Shown: positions 48,034 through 58,897, numbered from the stretch's first letter. The stretch is 64,000 nucleotides of DNA from Juglans regia (GCF_001411555.2 NC_049909.1:16850623-16914622), one strand, 5' to 3'. The notes: a model not told the origin generated them from the letters alone. Program-made: numbers and translations.

Positions 48034-49422
48034 CATCGACACAGACCAAACACTGAAAATATTAGCTTGTGTCTCTAGCTTTCTTTCTACCCTTTATTTT
48101 TTTGGGACAAGGGGTTAGGCCAAGGTGCTGAAGTCACGTGGGATAATGTGGGCCTGGCTTCTATTTTCATTTCCCATGCATTCTTTGATGCAAATTTGAG
48201 CCCAAAAACACGTGGAAGTGACCCACATCATGCAAAATCGAGCAGTACTACTCGTTACGTGTCAAGCACGTCCTATATAATCTAGCTACTTCATATGCAT
48301 CGATCCATGCGCTCTCTCTCTCTCTCTCTGTGCTCGAGAGGCATGTCGTTTAGTTCTCAAAGTAGGGTGGTGATCAAGCTCAGGCACAAAGGGTGCAACA
48401 CATGGTTAGGTTTTCAGCGCCAAATTAATAATAAGTACACCCAAACCTTCATTTATAGAACTGTCCTTATCCGGGGACTTTGGTATATATCGATGAGCTC
48501 TTATGAAATCTCTTCTATATAACTGCTTATGATCTAAATATGTTACATCGAGACAAAAACATCACTATATTCTTTGAAAGTTTCGAGTGTATGTTCTTGT
48601 TCCTGAAAGCGACGCCAAAATTATAGAAAATGGCTTACACTAAACAATTACACACAAGTAAATTCTGAAACGCGTTGGGATTAAGCAATAGAAACAAGAT
48701 GGATATGCCGCATCAATGGCGCCATCATGCATCCATAATACAAGGGAGGCTAGCTGGACCTTTTTCTCTGGTGGAGCAGGCAGAGGATCTTGGAAAGAGA
48801 GAGAGAGAGAGAGAGCAATGTAAACACTACGTACGTAGTCAAGATTCTCTGGTATATTTTTAGATTTAGAGCCGGTTTGGATTGGGAGATGGGATCACTG
48901 AAAAGGGTTTCGTCACAGTTCATAAACTGGTTTAATAAATGAGAAATCCTATATGCAATGCAATGAAACTAAGAAATCTTGTTTGTTTAAAATCATTCCC
49001 AGAATTATTTTCGATAAAAGTCATTATGTCTAAAAAACTTACAAAGTATGATAATTCCAGCAACCCATCCTCCAGATTTTGCTCTGATTGCTGGGCGGCC
49101 ATCCCAATCAACACTTCCATCAAGAGTGCATGCTTCTTGCCCTTCTTTGAATTTAACCTGCGTATTCTTGAAATAATCAGTAAAACTTCCAAGCTACAAT
49201 CGATGTTACTATCGAGATCATCACAGCACTACAGCTTTGCTATATTGGAAGAATTAATGCAACTACGTACAATTCTTGTCGTATAAACAAGAAAATCTTA
49301 AAGAATAATATGACATGCAATGACATAAAAGGTACTTTGTGCGCACACACAGAGAGAGAGAGAGAACAAGAGAAGAATATGAGACTTCCACTTACTTCCT
49401 TACACAACTCTAAGCAAGACAT
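44272..49422 (-). CDS. NPF7.3: NPF7.3/NRT1.5-like nitrate/potassium transporter
   Basis: Member of the NRT1/PTR (MFS) family at the plasma membrane; the Arabidopsis relative loads nitrate and potassium into root xylem. Exons: 49396-49422, 49043-49157, 46020-46237, 45326-45888, 44272-45142, all in phase, giving 597 aa (relative about 614). The first exon encodes only MSCLELCKE, the family N-terminus, with donor GAA|GTAAGT. Then come DGSVDWDGRPAIRAKSGGW, LNQGLATLAFFGVGVNLVL (TM1), SDSYWGRYKTCAIFQ, GADQFDEE near 181, a cytosolic loop, and FFNAQTPDGLKSFGSALCM near the end. TM1 has LNQGL where most NPF proteins carry the proton-coupling ExxE[K/R] motif; this absence is typical of the NPF7.3 branch. 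Intron 2 is 2.8 kb. The specific member call also rests on synteny with pyruvate kinase. Confidence 0.93.
46238..49042. other. NPF7.3 intron 2
   Basis: 2.8 kb, AT-rich. It contains a family C MITE (46484-46690), a TA microsatellite (about 47995-48030), a CT run (48311-48330) and a GA run (about 48797-48814). Open frames at 48295-48522 and 48675-48863 overlap these simple repeats and are not supported as genes. Confidence 0.7.
46484..46690. mobile_element. PIF/Harbinger-like MITE family C copy in NPF7.3 intron 2
   Basis: The ends CTCGTTTGTTTTCAC and GTGAAAACAAATTACG are inverted repeats. The body has TTCAACTTTTTCAAATCCC and repeated TCTCATCTCATC near the right end. Confidence 0.75.
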
Positions 49423-49518
49423 TGTTGAAGAGTTGTGCAGATATTAATGCAGGGGAAGTGAGCAGAGGATCGGAGTGTGTGGTGATTGTGGTGATTTTCA
49501 AAGAAGAGAGTGGGGTGG

Positions 49519-49526
49519 TATAAATA
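49519..49526 (-). promoter_or_regulatory. Possible TATA element of NPF7.3
   Basis: The minus strand reads TATTTATA about 97 bp upstream of the ATG at 49422, followed by C/T-rich and CACACA sequence typical of a 5' UTR. On the plus strand it is TATAAATA, so its direction is ambiguous. Position is the main support. Confidence 0.3.
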
Positions 49527-49931
49527 GAGCAAAGGGTGTGGGATGGACGGTGTAGATTTAGAGATATAAAGCAGGAAACCCACTTGCAGAATCATAAAAA
49601 AAATGTTACCTATTCCGAAGCAATTTGTTCGGCTGAAAAGGGGATGGAAAGTCTTTCGAGCTTAAAAATTCATTTTAATTAATTAGAAGGTACTATAAGA
49701 GGAGGGGGTGGTGGAAAGCCTTTCAAGCTTATAAAAGTCTACAGATTTGAAATTTAACACGATCTTAAAAAGAGCATTAATGCTAAGCTGAGATTTCCCT
49801 CGTGGTTGTGGACCTTCCCACATCATCGGTAACACTTCATTGGTAAGCGATGGAAGGAAGGGGTAACTGAGTTCACCTCCCCCAGATAGCTAGGTGGGTG
49901 GGTGGGAAGAGAAGAAAAAGGTGAGTACTAG

Positions 49932-50442
49932 TTATAGCCAAAGAGATCAGATTCCATAAAAAATAAACTAACATCACTTAATATGATTTGTTAGATTTAA
50001 TTTATAGCAAAAGTAGTTTTATAATCTAATATATTACATTAAGTCACTTCAGTTTATGTAATTTCTTTATAGCTAAAACATTAAACTCTTGTAGAAAAGC
50101 TTCCCAAATAAGTCATTCAGATATACACATTTAATATTGCATCACGTTAATATTTTGAGATCTCCGGTCTCAACGTTAATAAGAAAATGGTGTCCTATAA
50201 TTTATTGTCTAATTTTGAACATGAACTTCATATATATATATATATATATATATATCGATCAGCTCTTAATTATTCAGTACCCTCAAATGGTGCTATCAAT
50301 TCTTAAATGTCTTTGGAAAGTCCTTATAAGTCCTGCCAATCAACTTGCATGAGATAGAAATTAATGGGAGTGTCAACGAGATTAATTTGTCACCTAGTAA
50401 TTCGAGGTTTTCTTTCAGCTTATGACACATCAATTGTAAAAG
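49932..50442. repeat. Local duplication copy 1 (without insertions)
   Basis: Matches 51471-52970 in the same orientation, for example TATAGCCAAAGA at the start, AGAAAAGCTTCCC, ATTTTGAGATCTCC, CTATAATTTATTGTCTAATT, GGAAAGTCCTTATAAGTCCT and ATGACACATCAATTGTA at the end. It lacks the two insertions present in copy 2 and so shows their empty sites. It also includes a foldback family B MITE (about 49950-50085). Confidence 0.85.
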
Positions 50443-50519
50443 TCTAACAAATTGTAAGTCTAAAAGTCCAACAAATTACAAGTCTAAATTCTAAAAGTCT
50501 GAATTACAAATTCAAAAGT

Positions 50520-50930
50520 CTAAATTACAATATATAGTTATAATAATATATGATCATAGTGATATAGTCATAGTGATATTAATACTATATATAGTTATAG
50601 TGAATTAATTATAGTGAATCAGTGATTAGTATAACTATATAATAATATTACTATTAGTATAATTATATATTAGTATTAGTTATAGCGATTTAGTATAATT
50701 ATATTAGTACGTATAAGTTATAGTGATTTAGTATAACTATATTAGTATTAGTATAAATATTAGTTAAAGTTAAAGTGATTACTGATTAGTATAACTATAT
50801 ACTAGTATTTGTTATATTGATTTTAATTTAGTATAACTATATAATAATATTAGTATAACTATATCACTATAATATCATATAGTGATATAGTATTAGTATA
50901 ACTACTAAAGTGGATTACTAATACTAAATT
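50520..50930. repeat. Degenerate AT-rich tandem repeat
   Basis: Many variants of TTAGTATAACTATATTAGTA and TAGTGATTTAGTATAA in tandem with irregular period. Almost no G/C. Confidence 0.7.
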
Positions 50931-50935
50931 AGTAT

Positions 50936-51402
50936 TAGGGCATAAAATGTAATTAATATACTAATATACATTAGTATACTAATTAATTAAAGTGAAATAT
51001 AATTAATATATTAATGTATATTAGTATTACTAATGTATTATGTATTTAATAAAAAGATTATGTCGAGAATTTATTCGGCCATGAAATGTTATTAATATAT
51101 ATATATATATATATTATGTTTAAAGCATATGATCAAATAAATTTTCATGTTTAAGATTAAAATTTTATGTTATAAATTATAAGAATATTATTTCCAAATA
51201 GTAATATTATATTATATTATATTATATATAATATTCAAAAAATTAATTTAAAATATATAAAATAGTGAACTGGTCCAGTCCTAAAAAGCATAGAATCGGA
51301 ACCGGCCGGTTTTGGAACTAGGGAACAGTCCAAAATCGGACCCGTTCCACCGGTTTGGGCCGGTCCGGACCGGTTATCCAGTTAAATTTTACATCCCTAA
51401 TA
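50936..51402. mobile_element. hAT-like non-autonomous element with CCGG-rich core (tentative)
   Basis: The left end TTAGGGCATAAAATG and the reverse complement of the right end (TTAGGGATGTAAAATTTAAC) are similar. The right part is rich in GGTCCGGACCGG words, like the element at 62902-63499. Borders and TSD are uncertain. Confidence 0.4.
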
Positions 51403-51671
51403 CTAATTATATATGGATCAAGATATTCTTATCCGAATTTAAGGGTCTTAAACAGAAGAGGAAGAGAAGTTCTATAGCCAAAGAAAGATCCCATAAAATT
51501 AAATCTAAAAAGTGACGTGACTTCATATGATACGTTAGATTTAATTTACAGTAAAAGTAGTTTTACTATCTAACATATTATATTAAGCCACGTCAGTTTG
51601 TGGGATCTTTTTGTGGCTAAAACATTTGATCTCTTGTAGAAAAGCTTCCCGAATAAGTCATTAAGATATAA

Positions 51672-51885
51672 AGATTACGTTTGGAATTAAAACTCCTCTC
51701 AACTCATCTCAACTCATCATTACAACTTTTTCAAATCCCAATACAAAATATAATAAATAATTCAACTTTTTCAAATTCCAAAATAATAATAATAATAATA
51801 AATAATATTCTAACAATATTTTATTATCTCAACTCAACTCAACTCAACTCATTTCAACATCCAAACGCAACCTTAATATTGTATC
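51672..51885. mobile_element. PIF/Harbinger-like MITE family C copy in duplication copy 2
   Basis: The ends GATTACGTTTGGA and TCCAAACGCAACC are inverted repeats. It is absent from the matching place in copy 1 (near 50130), so its insertion or loss post-dates the duplication. Confidence 0.78.
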
Positions 51886-52038
51886 ATGCTAATATTTTGA
51901 GATCTCCCGTCTCAAATTTAAACAATTTTTTAATAAGAGAATGGTATCCTATAATTTATTGTCTAATTTTGAACATAAACTTCATATATATCGATCAGCT
52001 CTTAATTATTCAGTACCCTCAATGGTCCTATCAATTCT

Positions 52039-52821
52039 TAAGGTTTCGTTTTGATGCACAGAGCAGCTGAGTTCACTTCACTTTTAGGCTGCTTTGAACA
52101 TCCAAACACATGTGGGTCGTCAAGTGAGAGCAGTTCAAGTTTGAACCCATTGGTTGGGCCCCACAATTGACAAACCCACTTTTACCTAAACCCATGAATT
52201 GTGAATAGTGCCGACAATTTAAACCAAAAGGAACTGTATGGGTTCCTTGCACCAGAACTGACAACTGAAATTGGTTGGGCCCCACAAGTGAGTGCAGTTC
52301 AAGTTTACACGTGTTGGCTGGGCCCCACAACTCAAACCCACGATTGACATTTGTCCCTTGTGCCAGAACTTCGTGCAAGCTTGTAGAAACTTTTTTTTCT
52401 TTTGCAGGTTTGGCGCGCTCGAAGGGAGATAACAATGTCAGGTGAACAGTAAAGATTCAAGGTGAGACCCAATTATTTTACAACTTCTCATAAATATATC
52501 TAAATCTATCTTAACATCCAAATATACTTAAGAGAAATTCTATTTGCAGTCCTGAAGTGGGGACTGCATGTGCAGGCACATGCTTAAATGAGAGAAAACA
52601 TTATTTTATGAGGGATAATTTTGTAATTTTATAAAATTTTAAAGTTAAAATAGTCTAGGCCTGCACATGCAGTCCCCAAGTGGGGACTGTACCTAGCATT
52701 GCTATATACTTAAACTCATCTTAAGTGGATCCCACAAAATTCACTCAACCATCTCAACTCACTACTATTTATAAAAAAACTCGACTCAACTCAACTCATT
52801 TAACATTCAAACGCAACCTAA
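52039..52821. mobile_element. 777-bp PIF/Harbinger-like element with TAA TSD and an empty site in copy 1
   Basis: The element at 52042-52818 starts GGTTTCGTTTTGATG and ends CATTCAAACGCAACC (inverted repeats), flanked by TAA on both sides. Copy 1 reads TTCTTAAATGTC at 50300-50311 without the element, proving the borders. TWA duplications are typical of PIF/Harbinger. It carries a family A MITE inside and has no transposase. Confidence 0.85.
52532..52703. mobile_element. MITE family A, copy 2 (172 bp)
   Basis: Same length and ends as 356-527, with intact GTCCCCAAGTGGGGAC palindrome at the right end. It lies inside the 777-bp element. Confidence 0.78.
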
Positions 52822-54079
52822 ATGTCTTTGGAAAGTCCTTATAAGTCCTGCCAATCAACTTGCATGAGATAGAAATTAATGGGAGTGTCGACGAGATTAA
52901 TTTGTCACCAATATATAGTAATTCGAGGTACTTTTCTTTCAGCTCATGACACATCAATTGTACAAAATTTCAGCATATTCGTAACGGCATGCATGCATAT
53001 TTTTCTAGAGCATAAATCTAGCTTGCTAGTTTACTCTCATAAACAGTAACAAGATGATGATTCTAGAAATAATTCATCATCATGTTATGGAATAAAGGAT
53101 CAATTAATTATTTAATTATATATATTTTCTCAAGATTTGCATCAAACAATATTTATATATATATATATGTATATTTCCCACTCAATTATTAGAAAGGATA
53201 GGATTCCAACATGACAATTTATACACGATGACATACAAGATATATAGAAGATTACATGCAGAGTTTTTGATCGATCTTTCATTAATAATTGATGCAATTA
53301 TTAGAGTACTGAATGTTGAATTATGAACAAATAATACACTTCTTTACCACAACTTGCTAAGACATTCTCGCACACAATATATCCTCGATATGCCAATTTG
53401 CTAGCTTTTCATGATCCGAAGGTGTCTTTATTAAAAGCACTTTTATGTACAATTATTTAGTCGATAAGTCATGTTGATCAGCGGTATTTATAAAGCTAAT
53501 ATTTATTTATTTCATCATTATTTTATAAGTTTCATCGATCATGCGTGATCTCATGCACAAAATTAAACATAAACTCGAACGTTAATTTTGATGATCTGTA
53601 CTCGGACATGATCGATGTACATGCATGCTTTAATTTGGAGAACAGCATAAGATAATATATGCTAATGTCCTTAAAGTGCTTTAGATATTCTCCTAGCTAG
53701 CCTGCTGGCCTGTCGATTCTCAATGAAACATGTTCCTATTTTCGTCCACAAAATTGCATCATTTATTTCCTGATCAAGCCATGCATATATATTTATAAGC
53801 GCGACAAGAAGCTAGCTAGCTAGTTAGCATCAAAGCTTATCTTAAACCTCTCCAAAATTCTAAATGCAGAATAATTCTTTTAGCAAGACAAGATGTACCA
53901 TAAAAAAAAAAAAAAAAAGTTTAGAAAAGTTTCTTGTCAGAATCTTGGGTTAGGTTCTCCCCATCTTGATCTTGTTGTAAAAACTTATTACACCGCGCCT
54001 AACCTAGCTGAGAAAGATTAAGGATATATAAAAATTTTGAAGGAGATAAAGTGTTACAGACTTACAGTCATAGAGAGAT

Positions 54080-54242
54080 TTAATAAAAATAAACTCAAAA
54101 ATTGACATGGGTTCATGTGATCTATTAGATTTAATTTACAAGAAAAATAATTTTACAATCTGAAGCATTACATCAAGATACGTCACTTTATGCATTTATA
54201 ATTATAGTAAAATTCTTTTGTGACTAAAGTATTAATTTCTCA
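54080..54242. mobile_element. Foldback MITE family B copy, target of the LINE
   Basis: Contains AAAAATTGACATGGGTTCAT, ATTAGATTTAATTTACAAG and TACGTCACTTTATG. Its right end (GTGACTAAAGTATTAATTTCTC) is the site duplicated by the LINE insertion. Confidence 0.65.
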
Positions 54243-54476
54243 AGTTTCCTGTATTTTCTCTCTGGAAAAGGGGTGGAGTGTGAGTAGGGCGTGAGGCACA
54301 TGAGGTGGTTATAACGGAAGAGTGGGAATCTAGAGATGGTCCATGTCGTTTAGGGAAAGTTTTCTGGTAGCCAACTGTTGTCAGGTGGTAGAGAGGTAGT
54401 GTAGGCCACGGCGGAAAGGGTGGAAAAATCTTCTGGTGACGCCATTTTTCTGTGGAATGCCAGTGCTCTTTACTGA

Positions 54477-55500
54477 ATGATAGAGGATTTAGAGGAAAAG
54501 TGGAAGGATTTGAGGTTGCTAGACGAGGAAAGAACGGTGATTGAGATCGATGACGACAAACTGAGTGATTTGTTGTTGAAAGAACAAAGGTCTCTAATGG
54601 GGAAGTTCTGCTTGACAAGGTTGATTAGCAAGGAGGTGCTGGAAACCATGTTGGCAAAAATATGGAGGATTAGCAAGGAGGCACAGTTTACTAAGGTGAG
54701 TCTGAATATTTTTGCCATTATTTTTTATAATATTACTGATAAAGAAAGGGTTTGGTCTGGGAGACCATGATTGTTTGATAACCAGTTGCTGGTTCTAAAA
54801 GAGTTTGATGACTATACTCCTCTTAAACAAGTTGGTTTGATTTAGAGAGTTTTTGAGTGAGGTTTCACAGCATGCCGTTATCCTATATGATAGAAAAGCG
54901 AGGGGAACAGATTGGGGATACGGTGAAGAGTGGAGAAGGTGAATGTGCAGGAAGATGGGAGTGGATGGGAGTGGATGGGGGAACTATCTGAGAGTACAGA
55001 TCCATATGGATCTAACTCAACCTCTGGCAAGAGGTAGAACTCTGTTGGTCAAAGGAAATACTATCTAGGTTCCCTTTAGCTATGAAAAAATGCCAAGAAT
55101 CTACTTCTCATGTGACTATATTTATTATGGGACTAATAGCTGCAATGGAGGGGGGAGTCCTGAAGGAGAAGAGAATCAATATGGTCAATGACTGAGGGCT
55201 ACGCAATCTCAAAGGAATAAGTTCTTTAGTAATGCTTCCGGGAGAAATTAGGAGGGTAGTGGGTGGAGGGAAAGGGGAAACATGTTTCAATTTGGAGGTA
55301 GTGGGGGTGAAATTGAAGAGGAGGGTAGTAGGGAAAGGGGAGTGAATGAGGGTGGTGAAGGGGAGAGTGAAAAAGACAGGAAAATGAAAATGAGGTTAGT
55401 GAAAAATCAAAGGAGGGTGGGGAGGTAAGGATCTTTTCCAAAAGGAGTATGGTTGACGGAGAAGGTGAAAGGTTTTCTATTGCCTTATTGCCTAAATAAG
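54477..55500 (+). pseudogene. LINE ORF1 (gag-like, DUF4283 type)
   Basis: MIEDLEEKWKDLRLLDEERT opens the frame, with LLKEQRSLMGKFCLTRLISK and KERVWSGRPWLFDNQLLVLK after a frame break near 54768. This is the RNA-binding ORF1 domain of plant L1 elements. The rest, to about 55500, is G-rich and frame-broken. Confidence 0.75.
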
Positions 55501-55838
55501 ATGATTTAATTGAAAGGAGGGGGGGATAATCTATTGCAAGAAGTTGAAGTTCAGTTTAAAGCTATGGTGATGGAGGAGAGTCCTGTGAACTTAGTTGAGG
55601 AGGAAGGCAGCCTTGTGGAGGAGAATAAGAAAACAAAGAAGGGGGTATGGAAGAGGAGGGCCTGTGCAAAATACAAAACAGAAGGGATATCTACCAAAAA
55701 AAAAAAAACAAGAAGAGGGATGGGGTTGAGATGGAAGATATGCACGTTGACAATTTATGCAAGAGAGGGAAATGGAATGGTACTATTGATATTCATATTG
55801 TAGTGGCAGAGGCTGAGATTCAGCCCCGCCAATCATTA

Positions 55839-56685
55839 TGAAACTTTTGAGTTGGAACTACCGAGGGTTGGGAACCCTCGGACAGTTCAAGATCTCTACT
55901 CTATGGCAGAGAAAAATAAACTCAACATAGTTTTCATTATGGAAACTAAGCTCAGCAACAAGAAATGTGATAGAATAAAAAGAAGATTGGGGGTGTGAAT
56001 GATGTTTTGTAGTGGAAGCAATGGGAAAAAAGGGTGGTTTGGTTCTATTTTGGGACTCAAGGTTGTAGTTTGAAATTGTCGATTTTTCACAAAGACACAT
56101 CAATGCATGGGTTGTAGGGGAAGGGGAGAGTAGATGGTTGCTTACATGTTTCTATGGTCCACCTGAAACTGTGAAAAGAAAATAGTCATGGATGATGCTA
56201 AAAACTAGGAAATCAATAGGTAATGAGGGATGGTTTATAGTGGGTGATTTCAATAAAATCCTTACAAATGATGAGAAGTGATGAGGGAAGGTAAGACCTG
56301 AGGGTTAAATGGAACTGTTTATAGAGATGATGAGTGATGGGAATCTGTATGATTTGGGATAGAGGGGTGACAAGTACACATGGAGTAACTCTCATACTGA
56401 TGCAACATTTACTAAAGAAAGGTTGGATGGAGCAGTGGCGAACGCCAAGTGGATGAACATCTATACCGAGGCTTGGGTGGAAGTAATGGTGGCTAAAACT
56501 TCTGATTATAAGCCATTTCTAGTCCATCTAAATATGCAGTGTCAAGATACAGCTTCACAGTTCAGACAAAAGAAAATAGGCTTTAAATATGAGGCCAGCT
56601 GGGCCTTAGAAGAGGACTGTGAAGTGGTTCTGAAAGAAGTTTGGAGGAGGACTGGGTCACAAAATCACAGTGTCATGGTCTATTG
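55839..56685 (+). pseudogene. LINE endonuclease domain
   Basis: ATG near 55839: KLLSWNYRGLGNPRTVQDL, then NIVFIMETKLSNKKCDRIKR, then WLLTCFYGPPE, GDFNKIL and KERLDGAVANAKWMN. The N-G-x-GN and ETK motifs of the APE-like endonuclease that nicks target DNA are recognisable (N-W-R-G-L with Tyr at the usual Cys/Asn site). Several frame breaks. Confidence 0.8.
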
Positions 56686-57115
56686 AATAATAGTAGAAAG
56701 CAAAGTTTTAAATACAGTACCGGTCAAGGCACTGGAACGAAATATTTCAGTACCAGTACCGTTTCGTGTACCGTTTTGAAATAATATTTCGTAAATGATA
56801 TATATACAAGTATTAACTGTATTCCCAAATAACAACAAAATAAGTCATAAACTCTATACTTCTTAATACAAGTTTTAAATTTTAAGTTACAACTAACATA
56901 ACTTCTTAAGTTTTGAGTTACAACAAACATCATATAAAAAAAAAAAAAAAAGTTACAACAAACATACTTTTTCCGAAATAGCCCCTAGATGTTTACTGAA
57001 ATTATGAAAAATACCATCCAAACAGGCTGCAGAATGTGTACCGGGCGAAATATTTGTTTCGGCCAGTACAAGCTGGTACAGTTGGTATTTGGGGTGGTAC
57101 AAAACATAGCTATTA

Positions 57116-57304
57116 TGTAACGTCCCAATGGAAGACCTAAACCACATGGCCTATACTCCAAAAGGACTAGTCAATGATACAATTGGAGCCCCATTAGAAT
57201 CTTATAAAGAGCAAGAACTTCTCCTTCCCAAGCAATGTGGGATCCCATACACCACCTACCCTTATCCATATCGTACCCTTATCCATATCGTATGGGGTAT
57301 CACA
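57116..57304 (-). repeat. TRIM 3' LTR
   Basis: 189 bp, 17 bp longer than the other LTR because CTTATCCATATCGTACC is duplicated near 57270-57290. It contains the palindrome GTGGGATCCCAT and CTTTATAAG, a possible TATA region. Confidence 0.88.
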
Positions 57305-57406
57305 ATTTACCCCCCTTAAATTCCCAACGTCCTCGTCGGGCTTGTCCATTATAGGTGGCACAGCTCAAGTCCCATATTTCTGGTTAAACCTGGCTTTGAT
57401 ACCATT

Positions 57407-57578
57407 TGTAACGTCCAAATGGAAGACCCAAACCACATGGCCTATACTCCAAAAGGACTAGTCAATGATACAATTGGAGCCCCATTGGAACCTTATAAAG
57501 AGCTAGAACTTCTCCTTCCCAAGCAATGTGGGATCCCATACACCACCTACCCTTATCCATATCATATGGGGTATCACA
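57407..57578 (-). repeat. TRIM 5' LTR
   Basis: 172 bp, otherwise nearly identical to 57116-57304. The primer site directly abuts it on the left. Confidence 0.88.
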
Positions 57579-57779
57579 TATTATCTGTCCCAGACGAGTG
57601 GCTGGTACGGTAGGATGTCAAAAACACTAGCAGAAAGGCTTTCCAGAGGTGGAGCAAGAATAGGAGGCAGGGGGCAGAGGAATGGGAAGGAAGTAGAAGA
57701 AAAAACATAGCTCATACAAATATTACAAGTTGAGGAATGTAGTAGCAATGTAGAAGAAATCAGAAATGTATCCACAGAG

Positions 57780-58897
57780 TTGCACCTATTGCTAGAAAAG
57801 GAAGATCTCTGGTGGAAACGAGCTAAAAGAAATTGGTACAAGCATGAAGATAAAAATACTAAGTATCTTCATGCTTGTGCCGATCAAATAAGAAAGAGAA
57901 ACTTTATTAAAGAAGTGGAAGATGAAAGCAGCAGATTGACTACTAGATACAAGGAGGTGGAAGCAACATTCAGAAGTTTTTTTGGAAATCTATTCCAAAC
58001 TACAAAGCCAAGCCAAGCTGAGATTGAAAACTGTCTTGTGGGCATGGATATGAGGGTTACAGTATAGATGAATGAAAGGTTGTTAAGAAGGTTCACTACA
58101 CTAGAAGTAGAAGAAGCAGTGAAGCAAATGGCCCCACTAAAAGCCCCTGGACCAGATGGCTTTGGTCCTTACTTCAATCAGAATCACTGGGGTGTAGTGT
58201 CTGAAGAAGTGAGCAAAGTGGCACTGTCTATTTTGAATGGTAACCATCTTGTTCCTTGTCTCAATTATACTTACTTAGCTTTGATCCCAAAAACAAAGTC
58301 CCCCAAAAAAGTGACTAGTATATGCCCATAAGTTTGTGTAATGTCATGTACAAAATTGTTTTCAAAACAATCACAAACAACTTTAAACATGTTTTATCTA
58401 AGATAATCTCCCCTACTCAAAGTGCATTCCTGCCTGGAAGGTTGATAAATGATAATATCATGGTAGCCTATGAGTTATTACACTCAATGAAGAATAGAAA
58501 GAAGAGGAAAGTGGGAAGTATGGTCATGAAGTTAGACATGTCTAAGGCCTATGATCATGTGGAGTGGGAGTTTTTTTAGGCCGTTTTTTATACTAAACTT
58601 GGGTTCTGTACACAGTGGGTGGATTTAGTTATGAAATGTGTAAAATCGGTTTCCTACTATGCGTTAATTGATGGGGTACCTGGACATAAATTTTGGTCTT
58701 CAAGTGGGTTAAGACAAGGTGACCCCTTGTCACCCTATCTGTTCATTATATGTGCTGAGAGATTGAGTAGTCTGCTAGACTACTATGAAATTTCACAAAA
58801 GGGGTGCAAGTGGCTCGAGGGGGCACTAGCATCAATCATCTGCTTTTTGAAGATGATTGCATTTTATTTGGCAAAGCTAAGATTGAGGAGTGAATGA
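57780..58897 (+). pseudogene. LINE reverse transcriptase
   Basis: In order: WWKRAKRNWYKHEDKNTKYL, APLKAPGPDGFGPYF, YLALIPKTKSPKKV, ISPTQSAFLPGRLINDN, KLDMSKAYDHVEW (first catalytic Asp), and SSGLRQGDPLSPYLF. The YADD-type catalytic box appears as FEDD in a shifted frame near 58850. Stops near 58064, 58331 and 58577 and a frameshift near 58830 inactivate it. Confidence 0.9.

Larger units (their letters stand above)
51471..52970. repeat. Local duplication copy 2 (with two insertions)
   Basis: Same order as 49932-50442 but lengthened by a family C MITE (about 51672-51885) and a 777-bp element (52042-52818). Outside these the two copies align well, with small indels and differences in the TA run. 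Confidence 0.85.
49423..54225. other. Region upstream of NPF7.3
   Basis: No gene was found. It contains the NPF7.3 promoter, a local duplication (49932-50442 and 51471-52970), AT-rich degenerate TAGTATAACTATA repeats (about 50520-50930), an hAT-like element (about 50936-51402), and MITEs at 51672 and 52042. From 52975 to 54080 it is AT-rich unique-looking DNA with no clear feature. Confidence 0.55.
57111..57583 (-). mobile_element. TRIM (miniature LTR retrotransposon) with perfect 5-bp TSD
   Basis: The element at 57116-57578 (463 bp) is flanked by TATTA (57111-57115, 57579-57583). Minus-strand order: 5' LTR (57407-57578), primer site TGGTATCAAAGCC (within 57391-57404), about 85 bp internal, purine tract ending AAGGGGGG near 57311, and 3' LTR (57116-57304). 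LTR ends are TGTGATACC...GGACGTTACA. It has no coding capacity. Confidence 0.9.
56692..57637. mobile_element. Unclassified DNA element nested in the LINE, likely 8-9 bp TSD
   Basis: The element at 56701-57628 has ends CAAAGTTTTAAATAC and (reverse complement) AGTGTTTTTGACATCC, weakly inverted. It is flanked by AGTAGAAAG (56692-56700) and AGCAGAAAG (57629-57637), differing at one base. The interior has repeated GTACCGG/GGTACGG words. No protein. It splits the LINE between endonuclease and reverse transcriptase and contains a TRIM. Confidence 0.6.

Noticed and set aside
48295..48863. Open frames of 75 and 62 codons inside NPF7.3 intron 2
   Set aside because: Built over CT and GA microsatellites with no homology I recognise.
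57128..57710. Repeated open frames starting MEDLNHMAYTPKGL
   Set aside because: They are translations of the two TRIM LTRs, so the repetition reflects the LTR pair, not a protein family.
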